A stretch of 64,000 bases of DNA. It comes from Sphingomonas panacisoli (GTDB lineage Bacteria; Pseudomonadota; Alphaproteobacteria; Sphingomonadales; Sphingomonadaceae). Of this stretch, positions 27,525 through 37,129 are shown piece after piece; the first letter of the stretch is position 1, and every line of letters begins with the position of its first letter. The translations under genes and the position numbers were made by a program. The notes under the pieces were generated by a model. That model had not been told where the DNA came from, did no database searches, and worked only from the letters and a program-made list of their open reading frames with translations. The stretch lies in contig NZ_CP042306.1 of NCBI RefSeq assembly GCF_007859635.1, positions 806,001-870,000 on the forward strand. Direction: 5' to 3'.

Positions 27525-30512
27525 ATGGACGGGCGAGAGCGGGGCGCGCAACGTTTCCTAAGCGCGGCGGAGTGGCGACAGATTATCGACAGTGCTGTCG
27601 ATACTGCTATTATCACGACCGACACGGACGGTAAGGTCACGAGCTGGAGCGACGGCGCCACGGCCATCCTGGGGTGGCAAGAAAATGAAATGCTCGGTCG
27701 TACGCTGGAGCCACTATTCCCCGACGATTTAGGTCCTGCCGCGTTGGAGCGCGAGATGGCGGAAGCACGCTCCGCGGGAAAGGGCGGTGGGACAGAAGGC
27801 TGGCGCGTTCGCAAGGACGGGACCCAGATTTGGGCGACTGGAGAGATGACACCGATTTACGGTGGGCCTGGCGACATTGTTGGGTTTACCAAGGTGCTTC
27901 GCGATCGCTCGACACAGCGGGCAGCCGAAGCGGCGCTGATTGAGGAACGGCGTGCGCTCGAGATACTCAATCGGGCCGGATCAGCGCTGGCGGTGGAAAC
28001 GGACCTTGAAACGCTCGTGCAAATCGTCACTGACGCCGGGGTCGACCTGACCGGCGCGCAGTTCGGCGCATTTTTCTACAATGTCCTCGACGCTGCCGGC
28101 GAAAGCTACATGCTGTACACCCTATCGGGCGTTCCGGCGGAGGCCTTCGCCAAATTTCCGATGCCACGCAACACCGCGGTGTTTGCTCCCACATTCAACG
28201 GAGAAGGCATCGTCCGGTCGGACGATATCACAAAGGATGCGCGGTACGGGAAGAACGCGCCACGAAAGGGCATGCCCGACGGGCACTTACCCGTTCGAAG
28301 CTACCTCGCAGTGCCGGTTACGTCGCGAACCGGCGACGTTATCGGCGGGCTGTTCTTCGGGCATGAAGATGTGGGGGTGTTCACTGATCAATCGGAGCGC
28401 GGCCTCGAGGGCTTGGCCGCCGAAGCCGCCGTTGCGATCGACAATGCGCGACTGTTTCGTGCGCTTGAGCTCGAACTCCACCAGCGCCGCACCGCGGAAA
28501 TCGACTTGGCTGTCAGCGAAGACCGGTTGCGACTGGCGAACGACGCCGCCGAAATCGGCACGTGGGACTTCGACCCAATTTCGGGCGCGCTCCGCTGGGA
28601 CGACAAGTGCAAGGCTTTGTTTGGACTGGGAGCCCATGCGGAGATTACCTACGAGAGAAGCTTCCTTGCGGGTCTGCACCCAGAAGACCGCGCTCGGGCC
28701 GATGCCGCGGTTCAGGCCGCACTGGCGACGGGAGGGTCGGGCGTCTACGACATCGAATATCGAACCGTGGGTATCGAAGACGGCGTCGAACGCTGGCTCG
28801 TGGCGACGGGCAGGGCGATTTTCGAGAATGACGTAGCCGTTCGCTTCATCGGAACGGTGATCGACATTACAGCGCGCAAACATATCGAAGACAGCCTGCG
28901 CGAGTTGAATGAACGGCTGGAAGAGAAGGTCGCGGCGGAAGTAGCGCGGCGCGGCGAAGCCGAAGAAGCCTTGCGCCAAGCCCAGAAAATGGAGGCGGTC
29001 GGACAGCTTACGGGCGGTATTGCTCACGACTTCAACAATCTTCTTACCGTGGTAACCGGCAATATCGGCATGGCGCAGCGAGCGCTCGATGCCCGGGAAG
29101 CGAGCGACCCTCGCGCGACGCGCGCGCTCGACAATGCGATGAAAGGGGCGGAGCGGGCCGCCGCGCTAACTCAGCGATTGCTCGCTTTTTCGCGGCGGCA
29201 GCCGCTGGCGCCGAAACCCGTGGATGCCGATCGGCTGGTCGCAGGGATGTCGGACATGCTGCAACGTTCGCTCGGGGAAACGGTGCGGCTCGAAACGGTA
29301 ACATCGCCAGGTTTGTGGCGCACCGAAGCCGATCCCAATCAGTTGGAGAGTGCGATCCTTAATCTCGCGCTCAATGCGCGCGACGCCATGCCGAGCGGCG
29401 GGCAGCTTACCATCGAGACGGCAAACACGCGGCTCGACGAGAGTTATGCGGCCACGCAAGCCGAGGTTCCGCCGGGACAATATGTCATGATCGCTGTTAC
29501 CGACACCGGCAGCGGCATGTCGCGCCAGGTGGTTGCGAGAGCTTTCGAGCCGTTTTTTACAACCAAGGAGGTCGGAAAGGGAACGGGTCTCGGGCTGTCG
29601 ATGATCTACGGCTTCGTCAAGCAATCGGGCGGCCACATCAAAATCTATTCGGAGGAGGGCGAAGGAACGACGGTCAAAATATATCTTCCCCGGTTGCTGA
29701 GCGCGGCTGCCGAAACGTTTGAGCCCGCATCAACCGCGAGCGGCCTGGAGGGTAGCGCCCGGCGGGAGACAGTCATGGTCGTCGAGGACGACGATGATGT
29801 CCGGGCTTACACGGTCGAGTGCCTGCGGGAGCTCGGCTATCGCGTGATCGAGGCGCACGATGGACAGTCGGCTCTGCGCCTGCTCGAACGGCAGGAAGAC
29901 GAGATCGCTTTGCTGCTCACCGATGTCGTCATGCCCAACATGAGCGGTCGTGAACTGACGATCGAGGCGCGCAAATACCAGCCCGGTCTCAGGGTCCTGT
30001 ACACGTCGGGATACACGCGAAACGCAATCGTGCACGGCGGCAGGCTCGATCCGGGTGTCGAGTTGATCGGCAAGCCATTTTCGTTCGAGGCCTTGGCTCA
30101 AAAGGTTCGAGATGTAATCGACAGCAATTCGGGCACGATACTGATCGTCGATAGCGATCCGGCGATGCGTTTTTCGGCGTCGCAGGGGTTGGAAGCATCC
30201 GGGTTTCGGACAGAAGAAGCGGGCACGGGTCTTGAAGCGCTCAGCAAGGTGCGCGCCGCGCAAGGTTGCTATGGCGCAGTGATAATCGACGATGCTCTTG
30301 CCGATCGCGCCGGGAATGCGCTGTTGCGCGAACTTCGCGCGCTCTACTGCGACCTTCCCATTTTGCTCGCAACGTCGGTGCCGCACGATGAAGCGCTTGC
30401 CGACATTGCTGATGATCGCTGCATAGCGTTGATTGGCAGGCCCTATACTGCGCGGGAGCTGAACGATGCGCTCGATCGCTTGGGCATGTCTTGCCGCCGA
30501 AACGACGACTAA
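27525..30512 (+). CDS. hybrid sensor histidine kinase (PAS-GAF-PAS-HisKA-HATPase-REC-REC)
   Basis: 995 residues from the ATG at 27525 (GGTGAGG just upstream; a GTG at 27459 is possible). Order: PAS (about 20-130), GAF (150-290), PAS/PAC (315-435), short coiled coil, HisKA with phospho-His501 in GGIAHDFNN, HATPase_c with GTGLGLS near 686, then REC1 with Asp800 (LLTDVVMP) and REC2 with Asp922. In REC2 the conserved Lys is Arg (IGRPYT), so its phosphotransfer may be altered. No membrane segment, so the protein is soluble. No cognate response regulator is adjacent. Signal unknown; GAF and PAS suggest a small ligand, light or redox. Confidence 0.9.
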   Translation: MDGRERGAQRFLSAAEWRQIIDSAVDTAIITTDTDGKVTSWSDGATAILGWQENEMLGRTLEPLFPDDLGPAALEREMAEARSAGKGGGTEGWRVRKDGTQIWATGEMTPIYGGPGDIVGFTKVLRDRSTQRAAEAALIEERRALEILNRAGSALAVETDLETLVQIVTDAGVDLTGAQFGAFFYNVLDAAGESYMLYTLSGVPAEAFAKFPMPRNTAVFAPTFNGEGIVRSDDITKDARYGKNAPRKGMPDGHLPVRSYLAVPVTSRTGDVIGGLFFGHEDVGVFTDQSERGLEGLAAEAAVAIDNARLFRALELELHQRRTAEIDLAVSEDRLRLANDAAEIGTWDFDPISGALRWDDKCKALFGLGAHAEITYERSFLAGLHPEDRARADAAVQAALATGGSGVYDIEYRTVGIEDGVERWLVATGRAIFENDVAVRFIGTVIDITARKHIEDSLRELNERLEEKVAAEVARRGEAEEALRQAQKMEAVGQLTGGIAHDFNNLLTVVTGNIGMAQRALDAREASDPRATRALDNAMKGAERAAALTQRLLAFSRRQPLAPKPVDADRLVAGMSDMLQRSLGETVRLETVTSPGLWRTEADPNQLESAILNLALNARDAMPSGGQLTIETANTRLDESYAATQAEVPPGQYVMIAVTDTGSGMSRQVVARAFEPFFTTKEVGKGTGLGLSMIYGFVKQSGGHIKIYSEEGEGTTVKIYLPRLLSAAAETFEPASTASGLEGSARRETVMVVEDDDDVRAYTVECLRELGYRVIEAHDGQSALRLLERQEDEIALLLTDVVMPNMSGRELTIEARKYQPGLRVLYTSGYTRNAIVHGGRLDPGVELIGKPFSFEALAQKVRDVIDSNSGTILIVDSDPAMRFSASQGLEASGFRTEEAGTGLEALSKVRAAQGCYGAVIIDDALADRAGNALLRELRALYCDLPILLATSVPHDEALADIADDRCIALIGRPYTARELNDALDRLGMSCRRNDD

Positions 30513-30600
30513 CCACAGGGTCCACGCGCTAACCTACTGAAAATGTCGCGCGTTTGACGGGTGAAGCGCCCTTACTCGGGGGACGAGAGAAGATGAGGCG

Positions 30601-30762
30601 CTACTGTCCTGCCTTTAGGCGCACAATATGGCTTCGGGCCTCATAGGCTTCGGCTAGCTCTCGATGGATTTTCTTGACGGCCGGATCGGTAGCCGCAGCC
30701 TCCTTCAATCGCTCCTCGCTGGCGCGGCGCGCGACATAGTCCGCTTCTCTTTCCGCAGGCAT
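30601..30762 (-). CDS. 53-residue helical protein
   Basis: Reads MPAEREADYVARRASEERLK and ends VRLKAGQ, highly charged and predicted to be almost all helix. A strong ribosome site GGGAGG stands seven bases before the ATG. Codon usage matches the neighbours. It is the last gene of the minus-strand operon that starts at 34659, 60 bases after the PRC-barrel-like gene. Function unknown; length and charge resemble small stress-associated proteins of sphingomonads. Confidence 0.65.
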   Translation of the reverse strand: MPAEREADYVARRASEERLKEAAATDPAVKKIHRELAEAYEARSHIVRLKAGQ

Positions 30763-30822
30763 CGACGTCCTCCCGGTTGCAGCCTTGCACGATGCGCCAC
30801 TTTCGAGGCGCCGACATTAATC

Positions 30823-31401
30823 TCAATCTGTCTGGGCAGTCGCCGAATCAGGCTCCGCCTCCGGCAGTCGTTGAATAGCGGCATCGTCGAGACGTGTGCG
30901 AATGCCGGTATCAGCCACATTGGCTTCGTCCCATGGCAGGCGTCGCAAGGCCTCGCCGACCCCGCCGACGCCACCGGTCCGCACGATGAAATAAGCTATG
31001 CTCCCGCCCCGACAGGTGATCAGGGCGTCAACAGCTCGGGCGATCACGTTTCCCGCCGGCGAATACACCGGCAGATTATCGAGACGCGCGGCGGAAAACA
31101 GCGTCTCCACCGCTGGCTCGTGACTTCGTCGAACCTCGCCTGCCGCCGCATCGGAAATCCGCGCCCGGCTTCCCAACCAACGCCAGATTCCGATCAAATC
31201 GACCACGGCGAGAAAACAGTTCGAGTACAGCAATTGCGACTGATGCGTTGCGAGACCGATCGCAATCCATGCGGCAGCGCCGACCGTGAAGATTACGAAT
31301 CCCCACCCCGTCACGCGGGGGCCAAGATTGGCTGCGGTCATTACCGCCGCGATGCTCGTTGCTGCAAGCGCCAGCCAGCCAGCGAGATCAACCACGTTCA
31401 T
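30823..31401 (-). CDS. membrane-anchored PRC-barrel-like protein
   Basis: 192 residues from the ATG at 31401, which has a classic GAAGGAGAT site. Three N-terminal membrane segments (residues 5-75) are followed by a short linker and a PRC-barrel-like domain (SAARLDNLPVYSPAGNVIAR ... LRRLPWDEA). PRC-barrel modules occur in photosynthetic reaction centres and RimM. The pairing with membrane helices next to a DUF421 protein suggests an envelope stress role, which is an inference. Confidence 0.7.
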   Translation of the reverse strand: MNVVDLAGWLALAATSIAAVMTAANLGPRVTGWGFVIFTVGAAAWIAIGLATHQSQLLYSNCFLAVVDLIGIWRWLGSRARISDAAAGEVRRSHEPAVETLFSAARLDNLPVYSPAGNVIARAVDALITCRGGSIAYFIVRTGGVGGVGEALRRLPWDEANVADTGIRTRLDDAAIQRLPEAEPDSATAQTD

Positions 31402-31542
31402 ATCTCCTTCGAAGGTGGACGGCGTTTGACGGAGGTAACAGGGTGGGCGTGGATACCGGATCGCATGAGCGGCGTTCGCGTCGTCCTCCGGTACGGTCCG
31501 GCCCGAACCATCGCTCGCGGCGCCGCAACCGCTTGTAGACAC

Positions 31543-32037
31543 TCACGCCTTCGCGCGCGGTACGACGCTTATCTTTCCGCCGCGTTCGATCGTCGCCAGC
31601 CTTACGTCCGCCGGATCCTCGACCTGTTCCATCCGCAACCCTTCGAGCAGATCTTCGTCGCTGATGTCGTGTCGCATCATGCCGGCACGATCGATGCAGC
31701 CGTCGCGAACCAAGGTCGTCGGTGACCCTTTGATCAAGCGCGACAATAGGTTCGATCGCACCGTCGCCATTGCGGCGAGGCGATGAAGGACGACCAAAAG
31801 CATGGTTGCCACCAAGGTGGGGACGAACGGTGCCTTGCCTGTCATCGCACGACTAATGTTGGAGCCCACAACGATCGCAACGATTATATCGAGCGGGCTA
31901 AGACTAGAGAATGTCCTGCGACCAGCAACTCTGATGCACAGTAGCCCGTAAACGAACAGGAGCACGGCGCGCGCGCAGAACTGCGCGGTGCTCGGCGAGC
32001 CGACGTCCGGGCCAACGATCGCCTCCAAGAGTTCCAT
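31543..32037 (-). CDS. DUF421 (YetF-like) membrane protein
   Basis: 164 residues, ATG at 32037 after GGAGG. Three membrane helices in the first 85 residues with the family motif RVAGRRTFSSLSPLDIIVAI, then a cytoplasmic part with VRDGCIDRAGMMRHDISDEDL, which matches the DUF421 C-terminal domain. YetF-type proteins are linked to envelope stress and sporulation but their reaction is unknown. 18 bases after the Nramp-like gene. Confidence 0.85.
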   Translation of the reverse strand: MELLEAIVGPDVGSPSTAQFCARAVLLFVYGLLCIRVAGRRTFSSLSPLDIIVAIVVGSNISRAMTGKAPFVPTLVATMLLVVLHRLAAMATVRSNLLSRLIKGSPTTLVRDGCIDRAGMMRHDISDEDLLEGLRMEQVEDPADVRLATIERGGKISVVPRAKA

Positions 32038-32055
32038 GACAGCCTCCAAGTAAGT

Positions 32056-33375
32056 TCAGGACGGACTGACGCACATGGCAAGCGCGGCCGCTGCCATGAC
32101 GGCCGTCGCCATCCAGCCAAACAGGCGCAATGGCCACGAGGCGACGAACTCTCCCATGATACTACGCTTCGATACGACGATCATGAGGCCGATCAGCACC
32201 GGGACCGCGGCGACACCATTGATGACGGCACTCCAGAACAAGGCCTTCATCGGGTTGATCGGCGACCAGTCGATGGCGAGGCCGAGGATCATGCCCAAGC
32301 CAATAATCAAATAGAAAGCCTTGGCACGCGCGGGGCGGTGCTCCAAACTCGCACTCCAGCCGCCGATCTCACATACCGCATAGGCCGATGAACCGGCTAA
32401 GACCGGAACAGCCAGCAGTCCCGTTCCGATGATCCCCAAGCTGAAGATTGCGAACGCGAGGTCACCAGCAACGGGCCGCAACGCCGCCGCAGCATCGGCT
32501 GCGCTTTGAATATCGGTCTTGCCTGCGGCGTGTAGCGTAGTTGCCGTGCCGACCATGATCGCCAGCGCAACGACGTTCGACACGGCCATCCCCGTGACCG
32601 TATCCCAGCGGATCCGCTGCAGCGCGCCGGCCGCCTGCGCGCCATCATCGCGAAGCGGCTTGCGCTGTGGCGCTTGGTCGATTTCCTCCACCTCCTGCGC
32701 TGCTTGCCAAAAAAAGAGATAGGGACTGATCGTCGTGCCGAATATCGCGACGATCGTCGTCAATGCGCCCGCACCGGCAATCGTCGGAAGGACGAGGCCG
32801 CGTAGCGCAGTCGACCAGTCGACCTTCACCATGAACAACAACGCGATGTACGCAAATAGGATGAGTGTCAGCCATTTCAGGATGCGAACGTAGCGGTGAT
32901 AAGGCAGGAATAGCTGGAGCAGCAGCGACAGGATCGTGAAACCGATTGTGTAAGCGTGCTCCCATCCCCCGACCACGAGCGCCACGGCGTCACCCATCGC
33001 CGCGAGGTCCGCGCCGATGTTGATGGTGTTGGCGACGAACAGCAATCCGATCAACGGCATCACCAGCCATCGCGGCATCACCTTGCCAAGGCTGTTCGCG
33101 AGACCGTGACCTGTCACGCGTCCAACCCTGGCGCTGGCTAGCTGGACCGCTACCATGAGCGGATAGGCTAGCGTCATCGTCCACAACAGGCCTGAGCCGA
33201 ATTGCGCACCGGCTTGGGAATATGTCGCGATGCCGCTTGGATCGTCATCTGCCGCCCCGGTCACGATGCCGGGACCGAGTTGCTTTAGTCGCTCGAGCAG
33301 CTTCACTGGCGCGACCCGACGTCGCCGCTGCGGTCGAGATTGCTCACCTGCGCCGTAAGCCCCACGGAAGCACAT
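32056..33375 (-). CDS. Nramp-like divalent metal transporter with altered metal-site motifs
   Basis: About 440 residues and 11 membrane helices. Nramp fold, but helix 1 has DDDPSGIATYSQ instead of the DPGN motif, and helix 6 has TISPYLFFWQ instead of the MPHN-type sequence that supplies the metal-binding Met. Such divergence is known in Nramp-related transporters that prefer Mg or other ions. Substrate therefore uncertain. ATG at 33375 is taken as the start, 11 bases after the DUF1989 stop; a GTG at 33306 is an alternative. Confidence 0.8.
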   Translation of the reverse strand: MCFRGAYGAGEQSRPQRRRRVAPVKLLERLKQLGPGIVTGAADDDPSGIATYSQAGAQFGSGLLWTMTLAYPLMVAVQLASARVGRVTGHGLANSLGKVMPRWLVMPLIGLLFVANTINIGADLAAMGDAVALVVGGWEHAYTIGFTILSLLLQLFLPYHRYVRILKWLTLILFAYIALLFMVKVDWSTALRGLVLPTIAGAGALTTIVAIFGTTISPYLFFWQAAQEVEEIDQAPQRKPLRDDGAQAAGALQRIRWDTVTGMAVSNVVALAIMVGTATTLHAAGKTDIQSAADAAAALRPVAGDLAFAIFSLGIIGTGLLAVPVLAGSSAYAVCEIGGWSASLEHRPARAKAFYLIIGLGMILGLAIDWSPINPMKALFWSAVINGVAAVPVLIGLMIVVSKRSIMGEFVASWPLRLFGWMATAVMAAAALAMCVSPS

Positions 33376-33385
33376 GGCTGTTTCA

Positions 33386-33973
33386 TCAATCGATCCGATA
33401 ATGGATCGGCTTGAACGTGCCACCGTTCGAGTCCGGTGCGGAACAGGCCGTCAAACCGATGATCAAATCCATCTCGGCCCTCAGCGCAATCGAGTCACCG
33501 GCTTTGCTGAGCGGCGGCAATACTTTGAGCTTACCGGTCTGGCCGTCGACGGGCACGTTCATGAAGCAATTGAATGCAATGGGTATCGCGTCTGGCGCGA
33601 TGTCGTAGGGCGCCAGAGCCTCGGCCAGATTTCCGAAGCAGCCGCGATGCGGCGGCAAATCGGGATAGAAATGAAGAAAGGTGTCGATCGAGCACGGGGT
33701 CAGCAGGAAGTCGTGACAGCCGACCGTGTCGCCGACGATGGTGAGCATCACGCGCGAGCGATTTGAATAGAGTTTATTGCCCAAAGTGAGGCGGATCGTT
33801 TCTGCGTAATCGAGCGTGCGGCCCGAGGAGATGACCTCCCGCACATCCTCCGCGTTGAACGCGAGCAAGTCGGCAACCTGCTCGCCGCGCGGATCGATGA
33901 CGGTCAGCGTAGCGCCCTTGTCCAGCTTGAAGGCTGTACCGCTTCGCTCCGGGATCACCACCGTGTCGATCAT
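33386..33973 (-). CDS. DUF1989 protein (urea carboxylase-associated family)
   Basis: 195 residues. Conserved segments DPRGEQVADLLAFNAED, LYSNRSRVMLTIVGDTVGCHDFLLTPC and NCFMNVPV hold the Cys and His residues expected to bind metal. Family members include the two carboxyguanidine deiminase subunits of the guanidine degradation pathway. Here there is one copy and no urea/guanidine carboxylase gene nearby, so the substrate is open. Its ATG overlaps the stop of the GntA-like gene (ATGA), so the two are made together. Confidence 0.85.
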   Translation of the reverse strand: MIDTVVIPERSGTAFKLDKGATLTVIDPRGEQVADLLAFNAEDVREVISSGRTLDYAETIRLTLGNKLYSNRSRVMLTIVGDTVGCHDFLLTPCSIDTFLHFYPDLPPHRGCFGNLAEALAPYDIAPDAIPIAFNCFMNVPVDGQTGKLKVLPPLSKAGDSIALRAEMDLIIGLTACSAPDSNGGTFKPIHYRID

Positions 33974-34659
33974 CGCGGCGGCTCCCCCTGATAGGCAAAG
34001 GGTGCGTGCCATTCGTCGTTCACCGCTCGGCCAGAATATTGGCGCGCCTCGCTGGCATCCCCGTGACGCGCCAGCATCGGATTGCGCGATCCCGCCAGGC
34101 GGTCGTCCCGCACCAGAATCTTCTCGCGTAAACCCTCGTATTTGCCGGTGGCGCGCAGGCGTTCGAATTGATCGTGGAGATTGAACACGAGACACGGATT
34201 CCCGAACCGCCGCGCGGGCCTGCTGGCATTGGGGTGGAGGCCGACGATGAAAAAGGCCTCGCCGCCGAAGCTCAGGGAAAAATGCGGGTTGGCAGGATCG
34301 GGGCTGACGCGCGGATCGTAATCCTGGCCGCGCCACACGTCCTTGTCGCTCAGCGATTGCACGCGATCCCACAGCGCGCGCTCGAACGCGATTTCGTCGA
34401 GATCGCTCGGGCCGTCGAACACCACGGCAAACGACTGGAACAGCGCAGGATCTTCGCGATACGATTGCGCGAAGCGCAGCAAATGATCGTGGATGCGCAC
34501 GTCGTCCCAAGCGCTGTCGATGCGGTCGCATGCCAGAACGCTAAGCGTTCCGCGGGCCAAGGCGGACTTCGCGCCCACGCAGGGAAAACTTCTTGCGTCG
34601 ACGTGCGCGAACAACTTTTCTTCCAGCTGCTTCTGAGCAGTATGAGTCCAGTGAAACAT
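33970..34659 (-). CDS. YqcI/YcgG family protein, GntA-like heme N-hydroxylase
   Basis: 229 residues. Recognised from FPCVGAKSAL near the start, FAVVFDGP, FGGEAFFIVGLHPNASRPARR and PCLVFNLHDQFE. The YqcI/YcgG family includes GntA, the heme-dependent N-hydroxylase of guanitoxin synthesis, which acts on a guanidino compound. Followed by a DUF1989 gene with ATGA overlap. With a cyanophycin (Asp-Arg polymer) operon 1.7 kb away, a role in arginine or guanidine chemistry is a reasonable but untested inference. ATG at 34659 chosen; the ribosome site is weak. Confidence 0.75.
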   Translation of the reverse strand: MFHWTHTAQKQLEEKLFAHVDARSFPCVGAKSALARGTLSVLACDRIDSAWDDVRIHDHLLRFAQSYREDPALFQSFAVVFDGPSDLDEIAFERALWDRVQSLSDKDVWRGQDYDPRVSPDPANPHFSLSFGGEAFFIVGLHPNASRPARRFGNPCLVFNLHDQFERLRATGKYEGLREKILVRDDRLAGSRNPMLARHGDASEARQYSGRAVNDEWHAPFAYQGEPPR

Positions 34660-34886
34660 AAGTCTTTCCGTTGAATAAACCGAACAATCATCACCACTTG
34701 ACGTCGCCAAGCGACGAGTAAGCGGTAGTCGTTGAGGAGATGGAATGAACGAAGTGACGCGACCACGGTTGCGTGCTTGCCGGCAAAACTAACGTCGCTC
34801 AGTATGATTTTCTGACCATTGCTAAAGCCTCCTGAGAAGACCCTAGCGCTGGTGATGGTCCTACCGAGCGAGGCGCCCGCGTCCGC

Positions 34887-34911
34887 GGAACTACCGCTCG
34901 ATGCGGCGGTT
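34887..34911 (+). promoter_or_regulatory. candidate general-stress (EcfG) promoter of the hemerythrin gene
   Basis: GGAAC at 34887, 16 bases, then GGTT at 34908: fits GGAAC-N16/17-CGTT, the general stress sigma factor consensus in alphaproteobacteria, with one mismatch. It lies 26 bases before the hemerythrin ATG. Confidence 0.5.
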
Positions 34912-34937
34912 CGTGATCTAACAACGGGAGACCAGAT

Positions 34938-35480
34938 ATGTCGCTATTGGATAAGGTGATCGCCGCCGTTACGCCGCCCGAAAGTGCCGAGGCGCGCCTG
35001 GAAGCGCGAGCAAAGGCAATGGACATGACCAAGCCGAACGATTGGCTGTCAATGATCCTCGAGCATCACCAACGCATTGAGGCGCTGTTCGCGGCTGTCC
35101 GAGCCGCCACCACGCCGGAGGCCCGGCGATCGGCGCTCCGCCGTCTGGCAATCATGCTGACAGGACATGCCATCGCGGAAGAAGCGGCGATCTATCCCGC
35201 ACTCGCCGCCGACAAGCAGCTCGCCCATGCTGAACTCGCCTATCAGGAGCAGTCCGCTGCCAAGATGGAACTCGGCTTGCTCGAGCGCCTCGATCCCATG
35301 AGCGAGGATTTCCTCGACAAGCTCGGTCACATCGAAGGCGCTGTGGCGCACCATGTCTATTCGGAAGAGGGGACATGGTTCGTCGAGCTTGCCAAGGACC
35401 TATCGCCTGAAGATCAAGCGCTGGTTACGCGCCGCTATCGGGAAGAGTTCGAGCGATACATGTCGGGCGATGACCTCTGA
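34938..35480 (+). CDS. hemerythrin domain-containing protein
   Basis: 180 residues. The helical HHE bundle has iron ligands in ILEHHQRIEALF, TGHAIAEEAAIYP, QSAAKMELGLLE and VAHHVYSEEGTWF. These non-heme di-iron proteins bind oxygen or handle NO and peroxide. Ribosome site GGGAGA. A candidate EcfG promoter upstream fits a general-stress gene. The end overlaps the next gene by 11 bases. Confidence 0.9.
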   Translation: MSLLDKVIAAVTPPESAEARLEARAKAMDMTKPNDWLSMILEHHQRIEALFAAVRAATTPEARRSALRRLAIMLTGHAIAEEAAIYPALAADKQLAHAELAYQEQSAAKMELGLLERLDPMSEDFLDKLGHIEGAVAHHVYSEEGTWFVELAKDLSPEDQALVTRRYREEFERYMSGDDL

Positions 35481-36369
35481 TCGAAGTTTGTGGCCCCCGG
35501 AACGAGCGGACACGAACAACCTATTTTCAATTGGCTTATGGCGCGCGTTGTTGAATCGCCTCGACGCGTGGCGGAGTGACTGGCGGAGCCAGATCGACGC
35601 CGAGACACCTGAATTCGTCGGGGGCTTCCCGCCCAACCGACTGAGCGATCGACGCGTGTTCGAGGCGTTCACGGTCGCTTTATTGTCTGGCAACGCCAGG
35701 TGGGATCGGATCGCCGCCGTCAGACCCGCTTTGTCCGAGCCATTTCACCATTACGATCTCGCCCGCTTCGCTGCGCTATCCGACGTAAATATCGACCAAA
35801 CTCTCGTACCTTGGTTCGCTCGTCATAGGGCCGGTAGTGCCGGCCTGGCCCAAGGTCTGCGCCGGTTACGCCGTACCGCGACGGTGCTGGAAGCGCACGG
35901 CAGTTACGAATACCTTCGAGACGTCTTTGCGGCCGCCGACGGTTCGCCAGATCGAGCAGCCGTCCTGCTCGGACACTCATCGCAGTGGAAACTTCCTGGG
36001 TTCGGCATCGCGCTTGCGGCAGAAGCATTGCGGCTCCTCGGCTTTGATTTGAGCAAGCCCGATCGCCATGTGCTGCGCGCTCTGGGGAGCTGGGATATCG
36101 TCGCATTCTCACGGTGGGACCGTAAGGGCGAATTTACCGCGCCACAGGCGCGACCCAAGGAATTGGCCTCCGCCATGACGGCCGTCCGTGCGTTGGCGGC
36201 TGACAATGAGGTCGGTACGAGTGTCTGCACCTCCGTCATCTGGACCGCCGGCGCGGTATCGGGCGCTCGCCTCACGAACGCGGAATTCGCGGCGCTCGCG
36301 ATGGAAGCGTCTGGAAAGGACCTTACGTCGATGGATCGCGGGCGCAAGGACGGCGAGACGACAGTTTAA
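35470..36369 (+). CDS. HhH-GPD-like protein, possible DNA glycosylase relative
   Basis: 299 residues from the ATG at 35470, overlapping the hemerythrin stop. The central part has the pattern of the helix-hairpin-helix glycosylase family: LPGFGIALAAEALRLLGFDL, then KPDRHVLRALG, a likely metal and DNA-contact loop. A canonical catalytic Asp cannot be placed with confidence. No membrane segment. I would call it a divergent 3-methyladenine-glycosylase-like protein, with uncertain activity. Its last 47 bases overlap the convergent cphB gene. Confidence 0.6.
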   Translation: MTSDRSLWPPERADTNNLFSIGLWRALLNRLDAWRSDWRSQIDAETPEFVGGFPPNRLSDRRVFEAFTVALLSGNARWDRIAAVRPALSEPFHHYDLARFAALSDVNIDQTLVPWFARHRAGSAGLAQGLRRLRRTATVLEAHGSYEYLRDVFAAADGSPDRAAVLLGHSSQWKLPGFGIALAAEALRLLGFDLSKPDRHVLRALGSWDIVAFSRWDRKGEFTAPQARPKELASAMTAVRALAADNEVGTSVCTSVIWTAGAVSGARLTNAEFAALAMEASGKDLTSMDRGRKDGETTV

Positions 36370-37129
36370 ATTGATCGCCCGACGACAATACATGCAAGCT
36401 GACACCAAACATCGAGAGCGCTTCCTGGCGGCCCGCCTCGGCAATATTGGAATGGCTGACGGTTGAACCATCGACGACGTAGACCGCACCCGCCCCAACG
36501 ACTTTGAAGGTGTCTCCATCGATGACGATGGCGGTATCTTCGTCGATACCGATGCCGAGCACCCGGGGGTTTTGGGCGACGCCTCCGAGCAGGCGGCCGA
36601 TGCGACCGCGTTCAGCGAAGTGCTGATCGATGATGACATCTCGGATCAGGCCAAGACCCGGCGCCATGTGGAGATCGCCAATGCGGTGCGATTCCGCGCT
36701 GGAACCACGTACCAGCATCGTCTCGCTCATCACCGATGCGCCTGCGGAGGTTCCGGCGACGACGCCGCCGCTGTCGTGGATAGCGCGGACCATCTCTTCG
36801 ATCGGCGTGTCGCCGATCTGCGACGAAATCCGCAATTGATCGCCGCCGGTAAAGAAAATTCCGGCTGCGTCGCGCAACAGGTCGAGATTTTTCGGTGACC
36901 GCGTTTCGTCGCGGTCGTTGACATAGAGTTCGACAAGATCGGTCACGCCGAGCGCGGCGAAGGCCTTTTGATAGGCGTCGAAATATCCTTCTGGTTCATG
37001 ACTGGCGACCGTCGCAATCACGAGCTTGCCGCCATCGAGCCGGGCCGCAACTTCCTGCAAAATCGCCTTGTCGCCCTCTTTGTCTTCATGACCGCCGATA
37101 ACGATCAGCGGTCCCGCGCAGCTAGCCAT
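36323..37129 (-). CDS. cphB: cyanophycinase
   Basis: 268 residues, serine peptidase family S51. The nucleophile is in VVAGTSAGASVMS near residue 127, the oxyanion and substrate loops in FTGGDQLR and IDQHFAERGRIGRL. Hydrolyses cyanophycin to beta-aspartyl-arginine. No signal peptide, so it acts on intracellular granules. Start overlaps the iaaA stop by eight bases in a three-gene operon with cphA and iaaA. Confidence 0.93.
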   Translation of the reverse strand: MASCAGPLIVIGGHEDKEGDKAILQEVAARLDGGKLVIATVASHEPEGYFDAYQKAFAALGVTDLVELYVNDRDETRSPKNLDLLRDAAGIFFTGGDQLRISSQIGDTPIEEMVRAIHDSGGVVAGTSAGASVMSETMLVRGSSAESHRIGDLHMAPGLGLIRDVIIDQHFAERGRIGRLLGGVAQNPRVLGIGIDEDTAIVIDGDTFKVVGAGAVYVVDGSTVSHSNIAEAGRQEALSMFGVSLHVLSSGDQFKLSSRRPCARDPST

